NCBI GenBank assembly: GCA_014706295.1
Contig: JACSVZ010000002.1
Location: 18,894,494 to 18,958,493, forward strand
Origin: Lycocorax pyrrhopterus obiensis
Taxonomy: Eukaryota; Chordata; Aves; Passeriformes; Paradisaeidae
Direction of reading: 5' to 3'
DNA: 64,000 bases
Positions 12,293 through 23,775 of the stretch are shown here, piece after piece; position 1 is the first letter of the stretch; each line of letters begins with the position of its first letter. Position numbers and translations under genes: made by a program. The notes under the pieces were generated by a model. The model was not told where the DNA came from. It saw nothing but the letters and a program-made list of their open reading frames with translations, and did not search any database.

Positions 12293-15136
12293 ATGGATTT
12301 ATAGATGCTGGAAGCTCAGGGGAGAAGAATTAGCATGATGATGACTAGCAATTTGCCATCAATGGCTTGTTTTATTTACAAAACATCTGTTCTCACCAAG
12401 TTCTTTTCTTTTCCTTTTTTATCATGCTTATACTCACGACATGAAAATTTTCAGTTTTTTTTCCTTTAAAAAATAATGACATGAAAGTTTCTCAAGTATA
12501 AGTAAAACAAACTCTAGGCATCAAGTTATCAAACGTTTTCTATGTAAGTACTAGTAAGTACAAATAATCTTTCTCTAATTGTATTTAACTAACATTTTAA
12601 ATAATCTTCAGTTCTTTGTAGGAAGAAGAGATAGAAAAGCAAAAAAAAAAAAATCAAAAGGAAAGCAAAGCAAAAAAAAAAGATCAAAAGACTTGACTCC
12701 CCAAGACCATGTCTTGACGATTGCCAATGCTCTTGATGCTTTGAGGATGTCTTGTTTCTCAGGGTTGAACCTCAAAGAAATGGACTTGCTGAAGTTCCTT
12801 CCTCCTGCCTTCCTGCTAAAGTTCACACTAATTTTTATATTTCTTCAGTGTTTTGTGCAATGGCCTCAGGCATTAGCTAGATCTCTCAATTAGAAGCATA
12901 ATGTTGAATGTTTTGGCAGTCAAAAGCATCCCTGTAATTTACAATATGGCTGTGAGGTCCAACTTACACATACATGTGCTTGCAAATTGAAAGTTTCTTT
13001 CTGTTTGGTTTGGTACCAGTCACAGTGCATACAAGCACACAGATTTAATGTGTTCAGCCATAGGGCTTTTTGTTTGCTTTGTTAAAGAAAATACCTCCCA
13101 TTATGTTTGGGTGAGTGAATAAAAAAAATAATTCAGATTTCTGCAAACAGATTTCATCTGTTTCATCTGACAGATTTCACTTGACTTTGAGTGATCAAAC
13201 CTCACTTATATTATTCAGATTTTCTTCACTTTCTTTCTAATTTAATGCTAAATTTATAGATATTTTTTGCATTGTATCCTTCCCTTTGGATTCTTCCAGC
13301 ATCCTTCCCATCAAAATCAATATTGCCTTACTAGGGGAAGGCAAAGAGAGGCAGGAGAGCGATGGTGAAATTCTCATTCATTGGTTCAGCAGTATTGAGG
13401 GAGCTGAATGAAACCTTTCCAGTCATCCAGCTTCTATGGCCTAATATTCACCACCTTGTGGCTCCTTGGCTTGTGCTCGTGGCACACTGAACTCCCAGAT
13501 GGTCTCTGCATGAAATGCTAGCCAGGCCTGGGACTGTTCAGCTTCCAAGACAAGGCAAAACTGGGTGCATTGAGTCTAGCATGGCGAAAAGCCAGCCTGC
13601 ACCTAACCATGTAATAATTTACAGATACGTACGAGTCCTTCATATTCTGTAAGATATTTTTCATTTGGTGTACATATATATGTCCCATTAAACTGAGTAG
13701 CAGTTATTTGTGTTCTCAGAGAGGAGAATAACTTCTGTGTTTTCCTTCTAACAAGGCATATGCTGTTACGATATATATTTTTAATTGATTAAGAGGTGGG
13801 AACAGTAACAGTGTATCTGATCCAAGTTTTTAGCAAAAAGACTCTTTATTGGCCTCCATACTGTGAAACATTATTCTAGGCATGATCCCAAAGGCATTTT
13901 TAATCATAAGGATAGATGAAAAGAATATACATTTTTAAGTATACTGGAAGTACTAGTAATTTAAATTACAAGTTTATCTTGTTAACATTTTGTTTGGTGG
14001 GCAATAAGCCATGATTCAGAAAAGTGAAACAAAATCCTATCTTTTTTAGAAAAATACGTTTCAGGGCTTTGGAAGCTTCTTCCTTCTCAGTCCTTTGCCA
14101 TTTGAATGGCAAGATCTCAAGCACTTGTCATAAATAATCTCCTTGTCACTGGCAGAGGGGTTGACCTTGCCGCTGAGGTTGGGGTGGCTGCAGCACTTCA
14201 GGTTATTGTCCAGCATGGACCCGTGAACAACCATACCATGAGTATCCCGAGACCTAGCAACCTGTCCTAGGCCCTATGTGTTCAAAAATGATGTCTCATA
14301 GCAAAAGCACACAGAAGGAGACCTTTCTGGTATTTTCAAGGCAAGTGAGTGGCCGTGGCTGGAACCACAGCTCCAGCTCATACTTGCAGGTAATTGTGGG
14401 ACTGCCTTGTGCACATGTAATTTCTCTGCTTGGGACTCCAGCCCTCACTTCTCCTGTCCTCTGCAGCCACAGCACACCCTTGGCAGTGCTTCCCTGAAAA
14501 GTGGTCTCTGGATTTCCCCCTATCATTGTATTTTTATGTTTTAAGTAATGCTAAAACATTTTAATACTAAAGGCCAATGTAAATATTTATCTATACTTAA
14601 ATAACCTAAATGAATATGAATGTCTATAGACTCTTTTCTTAGAAAACCTCCCACAATAATATTCCTTTCCTTTGCAAATGATTTATAGTATGAGATTCTA
14701 TCACTATTTTCATAAGCTCATACCATATGAAAGTGTAGCATGGACTATCTCAGAGCTATTAAAATCGGCGATGAAAACCATAAAGTTATGAAAGTACACA
14801 ATTTTATGATAACTATTCATATGTCCACTTTGAAATAAGAATATGCCACGTAAAAGTTAAGTTTTATGAGCAGACATGTTAGCACGACCTCTTATTAAGG
14901 TCTTCTGTTAGTTTCTACTAAAAGACTCGGTTCTCAGTTGTTTATAACTCTACCATCTGTTATCTGCTTAGACTGAAATTTTCCTCAGCGTGAACCTGGG
15001 TTGTGCTGTGTTAGTTTGGAAAACTTCAGCCAGAATTGTCCATCCAGTAAGGGGAAATGGCTTTAGCCATGGTAAAACTTCATTTTGAATAGTAAATGAG
15101 CTTCTTGCTTTGAGACAGGCTTCTTGAAAGAGGGAT

Positions 15137-15163
15137 GGGTTAGGGTAAGACCTAGGGTTAGGG
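15137..15163 (+). repeat. degenerate telomere-like TTAGGG cluster
   Basis: Two GGGTTAGGG-type blocks are separated by TAAGACC, giving about 27 bp of imperfect telomeric motif. Birds carry many interstitial telomeric repeats, but this one is very short and could be chance. Confidence 0.4.
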
Positions 15164-18070
15164 GAAGAAGGGTCTCAGAGTAAGATTTTTGTCTTATTCT
15201 GAAACTGAAAACCTGGTCAAATGAAATCTATAAAACAAAGCCATAATGTACAGATGCCCCGTGGAAATACTGCAGACTCATCTCTATACTTCCAACTAGA
15301 ATTCGCATGCATGGAGAGCATCTCAAACCCCTTGAAACTTGGAAGCTCAAGTGTGTGACTAGAAATCATGTTTCTGACAGCAGAGGAGGGTGATGGTGCT
15401 TCCCAGCTTCAGAGGGTGTAGGGCTATGGGCAGCCTTGCATGGTGTTGACATTCCCAAGCAGGACGGAGTTTGATGAGAAAAGCACAGTCCTGTCTGAGC
15501 AATCGTTTTGTCAGGAAGAGATGGCAGGCAATGCCAATATTTTGGAGAGTTCATCTTTTCACGTTCTGTAGCAGCCTTATGACCCCATAGACTGCCACAG
15601 TGCTTTGACATGGAGACAAGACACAGGAGTTTTCCATCATGTCCTTCAGTGGTCTTACTCCTGGATATCTTCCCAGAGCAGCAAAATAAAACAAGTGAAA
15701 CCAGCTTTTTGGTAACAAAATCTCACTGCAAAACTCATTTTACTTGGGCCAGGGGGCACTGCAGGCTGAACATGTTATTCTCTGCCTCGCTTTGGTTTTT
15801 GGTGTATCTATTCTGGCTGGAGACTTGAACTAGATGGTGACTCCAGCTTTTGAGGGAAATATCTTTATGAAGCAATCTCCATTTTTTACTGAAGATTTTC
15901 TACCCCATACCTCAAGTTTTGTTCGTGACTTGAAAAAAAATATTATGTTGAGCTTTTTAAAGCACAATGAAATTATTGAAGTAAGAGATTGACTGAAATT
16001 AACAGTTTCAGTCAGAGTTCAATTAAGTTAACCCAAATACTCCTTGCTACAGAGCAGTAATCAGGGAGATCCCCAAACAAAAGTCTAAAATATCCCAGTG
16101 AATGGGTGTGACATTGGTCAAAACCCTACTCCTTGCTGAGGAACAGTGACACAAAGGAGAGGCTTTACTTAATGTTTAGGTAGGGAAATGAATACAAGTT
16201 ACCTGAGGTTCTCCAGCCAGGGATGGTGAGACCCTGGCCTGGATGTCCATGCACCAACCCCAGATATGTGACATTTGCTAAAAACGGAGTCCAGTCCTGA
16301 GAACTGATATGAGGTACCAGAAGTGAAGATCTGGCCCAAAAATTCCTACTTTTTTTACAAAAAGGAGGGACTCCTGGAGGGCAGCTCAGACTGTGACTCG
16401 ATCTGGGCTGAAGACCAGAGAGCTGCGGAGAAGCTCATAACCATTTGTCTGATGTGAACTTTGAATTATGAGGACGCTTAGAAATAAATCTGTGGAACGA
16501 TGCAGACTCAGAAAGACAGAAGGTAGTTTCTAGCTGAAAACATCTGTAAGGTATTTACTGAAAGTACAGCTATAAAATACAGCTTGTAGAGTCCTGTTAA
16601 TCTGTACAGCCTGGTAAGGAAGGGTATTTCACAGAGTCTAGCAATTGGGCAGCAGGTCTTTAGACAGAAATGGTGAAGAAGGCTTTGGTTAATGTGATTA
16701 AAATAGAAAGCATCAACTTTCAGATGGATGCATTCTTGCATATTAGTAAATAAAAACAGTTTCATATTTAAAGATAATTACTGTAAATAGGGAATTTGCT
16801 GAATTTAAAAAATGATGTCACATGGGAATTATTCTTTTATGAAGACTATTAAGATGCAGTTATTTCATTTATGTATCATGTTACCTTAGGTTAATTGGCA
16901 TTTATTTCAAAAGAAGAATTCACTGAGATAATATGATAATCATGTAGTCAGTTAACTGGTTTTGCTAGGAATGATTGTATTGAATATCAATATGAGCATC
17001 GTGACAGGAATGACTATCAAATCAAAAGAAAAATAAAGATGTATAAGAAATTAATTACTGGCATGAAAATGTAGAATTATCTTTCTTCAAACTCATCTGT
17101 AAATTCAGAACTTTCAGTCCAGCACTGGACTTCCTAAAAGAAAAGTGTTTGTTTTCACTTATATTATTTAAAATCTCATATAAAGCAGCAGTTCTTAATG
17201 ACATTAGATTTTTTTTAAAATTTCAGTTACTTTATTCTTTTAAGAGACTTCTAAATTTCTAGTGTTTATTTTGTTTATATATGTGATATGCATTGAAAAA
17301 AGATTGAATCTCATTATAAGATTTTCTTCAGCTATTAGCCTTCTAACCAATCTCAATTTCTGGGTTTTTTGCCAATTTTGCAGTAGGGCAGTATTTAGAT
17401 GACATGTTTTTTTTAGCGGTAGAGTAGACGAACATCCAAGAACAAAGCTCATCTTTTATCTGCCTTTTGCTTCTTATCCACAACATTTGATTCACGTCAT
17501 GGCGAATTGAATCTGCTCTTAGCCAAGAAGTACTATCAGTTAGCAGGACTGGAAGGGGAGAGATATTCCTGGAATGTCCCTTTACTCTTGCCCTAAAAGC
17601 TAAGCCCACATGCTCTCATTGTGTTTCTAAATAAGTTGGAACCTGGCACTTGTTTCCTTGCAACCTGGCTATTAAACCCTTTTTCCATTGGCACAAGACA
17701 GACATCTCGGTGTGTTTGCTCAGCTCAGGGCCCCATTTATACTGACAAATTTACTGTGCCAGAAGTTACATTAAAGCGTCATACTGCCCTAGTTGTTTTA
17801 GAACAGGATTCTGTAACACGGTAAACTTTCCTACATAAACATTTACCTATGCAGAATTTATGCCTGTACAGTTTTACCTTTTTAAAAAAGTGAAAATCAC
17901 ATTTTTCATTCTTGAAGTGGTGAAGACAACTTTCACATATATAATACTACATTGCCTTTTCCTGTTTCCAGAGAAAAAAATTGCCTTCTCTGAAGGCTAG
18001 ACCTTTCCTTTAGATTTACAGCATTATCTGCACACCTACTCAGCTGAAAAGGATGAAGAGGTAGGAATCA

Positions 18071-18117
18071 AATAAATGGACACTGCTGGGCTTACCAGTC
18101 CTGAAAAAAAAAAAAAA
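18071..18117 (+). other. AATAAA followed by an A14 tract
   Basis: AATAAA at 18071-18076 is followed 27 bp later by 14 consecutive A residues. This is the arrangement left by a processed retrocopy, but I recognise no source transcript upstream. Retrocopies are rare in birds because CR1 does not normally use poly(A) templates. It may simply be an A tract. Confidence 0.25.
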
Positions 18118-21100
18118 GAAGGAAAGCATCCTCAACATATTTTATTTCCCACTAAATGACGATAAACATAACGTAAATTGGCTCTCCTAATGACCCTGAC
18201 TGTCTTACGTGAGTATCTGCTACTCCAGCATGATTGCAATGCAGCCTGTTACCAATCCTTGCAAATTTGCAATGTTTTGGATATAGAGTTGTGTACTTGT
18301 TGACTTAAAATATCCTGGTAAATGAGAAGTAAGTCTTTAAGATGGGGCTTTAGAAGGCTCTTCGTTGGAGTGATATGTCTATGAGTAACTGGGTATGTGT
18401 GCTGAGGAAGTGGAGAAATTTGAGCATTACTATGAGGTATAGCTATGAAAACTTGCTGAAATAAACAATTGTATATCTATAACAACTGCATTCTGAATTG
18501 TAGATGTGTTTGATTGTGTGAGAACTTGGAAGTTACTACCTGAAGAAAGTTGTTGAAACACTGTTGTTGAGATGTTTGTAATGAAAATGGATATGTGGCA
18601 TATGGATCAAAATGGGATTGGTGCTGGACACACTAAGTCATTGGGAGCCCTTTCTTCCTTTCACTGACTTTGGCTTGCAAGTCATCGTCCAAGCTGTGAA
18701 AACCCCAACCTTATGTTTACTTGGTATTAATACACGCTAACATTCTTCAATTGATATAATAGCATAGTCACAGTACTGTTTCTCCTTTATGGTGTTTTGA
18801 CTATATCTAGTGTTGGGAAATCCCCTGGGGAATGCATCTAGTGGCTGGGTGGTCCTCAGGCCGCTGCTGGTCCGGCGCTGTGGTCGGGCGCAGGCCGTGT
18901 GGGTTTGGACAGGAGTGCTGGCTGCAGCAGGAGGGTGTTAGTGTGACAAGGGCTGCCTCTTCCCAGGCAACCTGTCCTGGATAACTGCTTGGGAAATGCA
19001 GCTCTGCAGCCCCTGCAGCTAGCTGCATTGCAGCAAGCTTAAATCTCTCTGCACCAGGTTTCACTGCGAGACACAGAGTGGCCTTGAAAAGCCTTGGGAT
19101 AATTAAGTTTTACTTTAGAAGTCTTGCCCCACTGAACTCCATGGCAAAACTGCAGTTGACTTCACAAGGATAAAACCTGTCTCTTATTCTTGCTAGATTT
19201 GGATAGAAATTTCAGCTTCCACTACAGCTAATGGAAGTCACATGCATGTTCCAGGAGGACGGCAGATCTCTTTCATCTCTTGAGTACCATGCTCCTCTGT
19301 GGCACTTCCAAGGCTGCATCAGTTATCGCAGGTCCGTTTATTTTAATGATGCAGCAGGAGTGTCCTAACTTCCTATGAAGGTACTTTGTTGTAATTATCT
19401 TGTATGTCTAGGGGCACCACAAGGGGTTACATTTATTTTACTGCCAAAGAACTGTTGTTTCAGCTGCAGTTCTATGAAGAAACAATCACATCTCCAGCAG
19501 TTTGTTAGATTAATCACAGGTGTGTAATCCCAGCGCATACCCTAGAGGGTATATCCTTTGACCCGTTTCCTTTTTTAAAGGGGAAACTCTGAATTAATAT
19601 CACTTGCATTGCTTATCACCATTCACATTGGGTTTCTGCAGGATGCTGCAAAAAACAAACTAAAATCTTCTATGACCTTTATTTTACTTGTGTACAAGTG
19701 AGTATTGTAATTTAACAAACCTGAATTGCTCATTGGCAGAATTCCCTGGAATACTGGAAGTTAGTGATGAAAGCTTGAATGTAGAACTGGTTCAGGAGCT
19801 AAGTGAAGCAAAGAATTTACTTCCCTTTTGAAGCGAAGAATTTGTTCACCCTTAGCACATAGCTGTGCTTCAGTGTTTTGTTCCAATGACATTAGAATAA
19901 TTAGTTCATCAACTCATCATTTATTACTTTGCAGTAAGCAATAGGCAAACATCTCTGATCCTCACCAACCTATGTAGTCATTGCACAGGTTTAAAACAGG
20001 ATCACCTTTGATGTTAACTTAGTAATTATTCTTTCAGGTTAACAGTAGCATAAGGATGCACCATTTCCCAGCTTCATTCCATGCCTTGTGCTACAAACCA
20101 ACATCAAGTAAAGGTTAAGAGACTTCAGAGACAAAGCAGAAGGTTTACTGGACTTTTACATTTCAATCATGTAACCATGTAATGTGGAAACAAGTAAATA
20201 TCTAAGAACTTGAACTTTTGTTGACTATAGTATGTTTAAAAGCCTCATCTGGGGAAAATTAAATGAATATGTGAGAAGGGATATGCATTTACTTTTGTTA
20301 TAAGTTGAATTCTTACAATAAAACAGCCCTAGGAATAGAATCTCTGTAGGGGAACGAATTTCTGTACATTAAAAAGAAATACAACCAATGATTCACAGAA
20401 ACATATGAACTGCTTTACCCGGGAGTATATTTTTAAGTAATTTTGGCTGCTTAGTCGTCTGTTTTTTTTGGAAATGAGATTTTTGTTTTACCTGAAGCAG
20501 TGGGTTGGTATCAGTGTCTACTACAGCACTCCTGAGACATGTGTGCACTGTGAGAAAGTGGGATGAAATATTAGGGCTTCAGAATAACTGTATCTGTATT
20601 TCTGAACTTCCATGTTGAGCCCTATCCTGAAGCAAATTCGGACTCAAAACACTGCTGAAGGATTGTTCCGGGACCCAGCTTCACAGAAAAATATAGCACT
20701 ATGTGAAGCAGTGAACATGCACCCAAATAGGTATTTAATTAAGGTGATGAATGCAAACGATGAATGACTATTGGCATGGATCTTGCAAGAGCTCTTGCAG
20801 GAATGCAGCTCTTCCCAAGCACAGAACCCTGTGAACTGCAAGTCTGTGGCAGTGCAGATGTGCAGAATTTGTAAAGCAGTGTGGACATCTGTGGAAAAAC
20901 ACCATTCTGGAAAGGGTTAAACCTAAATTTTCCTGCTGTCTGTATTCTTTACTCATATTGTCCTGAAAATCTAGAGTGACTCTTGAATATTTAAGACTTG
21001 GATTGAATATAAGTCTTTTGTATGCCTTCAGAATCTGTTCAATATGCACAGTACATTCTTACTTCCCAGATTTATCACTAAGCACAGAAAAGCAAGCTTG

Positions 21101-22759
21101 CTATTGTTTTAGAAGTCTCTCTAGGAAAGGAGTGGTCTGGTGGGTCTTGCAGAATAAGGCATACTGCAGTTCTTCAAGATATTTATATGAAATGCATCCA
21201 GTGGGGATTCATATTCCTTCTGGGATTTCTTTCTGGAAGAGGGTATTGCAAGTAATAACCTTTAACTGCTATTAATAATCTATTAACTCCTTTGATGGCT
21301 CTAGTGAACACAGCTGTGTGACAGGAAATCTTGTTTTGGGAGAATGGATGTACAGAGTCCACCCTGAAAAAGATATTTGTGGGAAGAAGAAAAGGGATAA
21401 CAAAACCAAGTGCCTTGTCCCAGCTGAGTGTTTGCTTCTCATACTGTTGTGCTTTATAATAGAACCAACTTCAAAGCCCAATTAACACTTACACGGACAC
21501 AGATTGGCAAAATAGTTCACATGTTTTTTGCTAAAACCAAGGTTGTTCTCTGCTAGGGTGAATTCATATGAAGGCTGTCTCAAAACAGATTTGACTTGAA
21601 ACTTAATTGAAAATGACACATAATTCTGCAGAAAATGCAAAAATGAACATTAATTTATTTTTTCTGTAAGGTTTTTTAGTCACTGTGATTGGGTTACTGA
21701 CAAACGTCTGCTCTGCTTCCTACATAAGGCTGGTCTGTTGCAGTAGTAGAAGATCAATCAGAGAAAACAACTAATGCTGGAAATATAATCCTTCATTTTT
21801 CAGGCACTGCTAATTTGTTAAATTTGGCCTGCAATGATCCAAACTATTAACAACCAGTGTGTTGCAAGAGGAGCAAGAAACCCTGTTTGTTCCTATTGAA
21901 TAATTTCATGTGCTGTCTTTGCTTTGAGAGTTGTCGAAAGAGTATGAACAGTGAGAAGGAAGCATATTAACTTTATAAAAAAAGAATAAGCCTCCCATTT
22001 CCATTGCTTCCATTGAGTGTTTAGTGATGTAATTTTACCAAAGGACCGCATAAGAACTGAATAAAGTCTTCAGGGTTTCTCTACGCAGTGATAACCTGGA
22101 CTTGTACCAAATGTTTCTTTTGCCAAATCCTGGGAGTACTTTCACTCTGTGTAAGTCTTGGCAGGAGAAAACTGTAGCAATTGCCACCAACAGGCTGTGG
22201 AATAAGTTTATTAGTATTTACAGAAAGAGGAAATGCTATGATCATATAACCTAGTCCAATGGGGCCCTTTATGTTGTTGTTGTTGTCATTTGAATTTTAA
22301 ATTGGGAAACTATATACACATGAAAATCTGATTTTACTGAAATCAAAGGGGAAAACCTGCCGTGATTTTAATTAAGCAGAATTTTATTCAAGATCCATAT
22401 TCAAAATACTTTTTTAAAAATGAGAACAGTAAACATTGAATACTTTGTATGTAGGGGCATTGTACAGAGAAACCTTTTCCTCCACTTTCATATGGGATTT
22501 AATTAAGATTCACAGCTCCTCTGAATGGGGAGGTAGAGTCACTCCAATTTGAAGCAATTAGATTACTTAAAACAGGATAGAATGATGGGAAATGCATGCA
22601 AAGACTGGGCCAGATATGCCTGATTTATATCTATATACTTACCTATAAATAACATAAAGCTGTATATTGCTACCTGACAATCTCACTTGACCCCAGCTGA
22701 TGACTTACTGCTGCAAAGAAGTAATTTTACTGCTGGTCAACACTCCCAGGACTGATTTA

Positions 22760-22845
22760 CCATGGCCCTCTATAGCAAATTGAGTATTAAAAGCTGGATC
22801 TCAGGGGTTAAACCCAGTGCTTTATCCATAGGCCACCCTTTCTCT
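22760..22845 (-). mobile_element. tRNA-headed SINE relic (MIR/core-SINE type)
   Basis: Read on the minus strand, it starts with GGTGGCCTATGGATAAAGCA, which resembles the 5' part of tRNA-Arg and the A box of MIR-type SINEs. A GAGATCCAGCTTTTAATAC block follows, resembling the B-box region (GAGACCTGGGTTCTAATCC). The anticodon part does not fold, so it is not a working tRNA. Divergence is high, as expected of a very old insertion. Confidence 0.45.
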
Positions 22846-22984
22846 GAGTCTCAAGGACAGCCCAATACTAGAACATATTAAGGCAATAAATCTTTTTTTC
22901 CCCTTTCCTTTCTTTTATTTATTACTTTTTTTCCGATTTAAAACCCACCAGGTGTAAGGAATACTGTTAAGATTTAAAGTTTCG

Positions 22985-23275
22985 GAATTCCATGGAACCA
23001 CGTTCCCCACGCCCCCGCGTTTTGCAGCCGCCAGCCCCTCGCTCCGCACGCCGCGCTCCCAGCGCCGGGAGCGGCCGGAACAGGCGCAGGGGAGGCGGCT
23101 GGGCCGGGGCACGGAGGCTGAGGAGCCCCGCACGCCCGGCTCCGGGGGCTGCCTCCGAGCAGGTCCCGCTCTGTGTGCCGCGTGGAGCGGGGGCAACAGG
23201 GAGGATGGGGCTGCAGACCCCTCGGCTGATTGATGCGGGCTGGAGGCCGGTCTGGCCAGGCGCCAACGCCTCCAC
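22985..23275. promoter_or_regulatory. CpG island 2
   Basis: A compact, abrupt GC-rich block in an AT-rich setting. I count at least 26 CpG dinucleotides between 23001 and 23240, with several GC-box-like motifs. It is followed on the plus strand by an open frame, a poly(A) signal at 23488 and then the pentanucleotide array. The layout suggests a promoter that may drive a short plus-strand transcript. Minus-strand or bidirectional activity is not excluded. Confidence 0.7.
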
Positions 23276-23487
23276 TACTTTGAAAGACTTCTTTGAAGCA
23301 CATCTGTTTTTTCCAGCAACTGAGGACGAGTCAGTGCTAATCCAAGGGCTGGTCCTGCTAACAGTGAAGAAGTCAAAATTTGTTGTTTGCTGACAGGATT
23401 CCTATTTATTTTCTTTTTTTTTTTAAATTTTAGAGGATTTTTTCATCTTAGCTATATGCCCCAGTGTGTAATGCATATCCATTCGAG

Positions 23488-23493
23488 AATAAA
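23488..23493 (+). terminator. candidate poly(A) signal AATAAA
   Basis: A canonical AATAAA hexamer, followed within 50 bp by a GT/T-rich stretch (TGTGCTTTGTAGGTG) that could act as the downstream element. It sits about 210 bp after CpG island 2. Confidence 0.35.
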
Positions 23494-23608
23494 GACTGTG
23501 ATTCTTGTGTATTTAAGTGAGTGCCGCTGTGCTTTGTAGGTGCTTCTCTAAGCAGTGAAGTGTGGAAATGATTCTTTTAACTCCTGCAATTTAGTGTAGA
23601 TACCTAAT

Positions 23609-23775
23609 GGGAAGGGAAGGGAAGGGAAGGGAAGGGAAGGGAAGGGAAGGGAAGGGAAGGGAAGGGAAGGGAAGGGAAGGGAAGGGAAGGGAAGGGAAGG
23701 GAAGGGAAGGGAAGGGAAGGGAAGGGAAGGGAAGGGAAGGGAAGGAAAGGAAAGGAAAGGAAAGGAAAGGAAAGG
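23609..23775 (+). repeat. (GGGAA)27 then (GGAAA)6 pentanucleotide array
   Basis: 27 perfect GGGAA units (23609-23743) are followed without a break by six GGAAA units and a final GG. Each 15 bp spells five codons, so the array stays open in several frames on both strands, giving Gly-Arg-Glu-Gly-Lys or Leu-Pro-Phe-Pro-Ser repeats. Those frames are artefacts of the repeat and not genes. Every GGG run is spaced by two A residues, the classic spacing for G-quadruplex formation. Confidence 0.98.

Larger units (their letters stand above)
10400..22740. other. long AT-rich unique stretch, no gene seen
   Basis: About 12 kb without a recognisable exon, RNA gene or young transposon. It contains a short (TA)n run at 12280-12292, nested palindromes at 13145-13175, a telomere-like stretch at 15137-15163 and an A14 tract preceded by AATAAA near 18071-18117. 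Open frames stay below about 105 codons. Confidence 0.55.
22985..23515 (+). other. candidate short unspliced transcription unit with small ORF
   Basis: A frame opens at the ATG at 22992 and stops at 23393 (133 residues). The N-terminal half is Arg/Pro/Ala-rich because it crosses the CpG island. An internal in-frame ATG at 23205 has A at -3 and G at +4, a strong context, and would give about 63 residues beginning MGLQTPRLIDAGW. The stop lies about 95 bp before an AATAAA at 23488. I recognise no domain. CpG island, small frame and poly(A) signal together would fit a non-coding RNA or a micropeptide gene, but each element alone is common by chance. No splicing or expression evidence is available. 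Confidence 0.25.

Noticed and set aside
12703..12717. CAAGACCATGTCTTG palindrome
   Set aside because: A 6-bp stem with a 3-base loop is too common to be meaningful alone.
13528..13550. GGGACTGTTCAGC, like a CR1 internal segment
   Set aside because: The match is about 13 bases, and the flanks lack other CR1 landmarks.
15746..15759. CTCF-like motif around AGGGGGCAC
   Set aside because: It agrees with the consensus at 11 of 14 positions. Such partial matches are common, and no other evidence supports binding.
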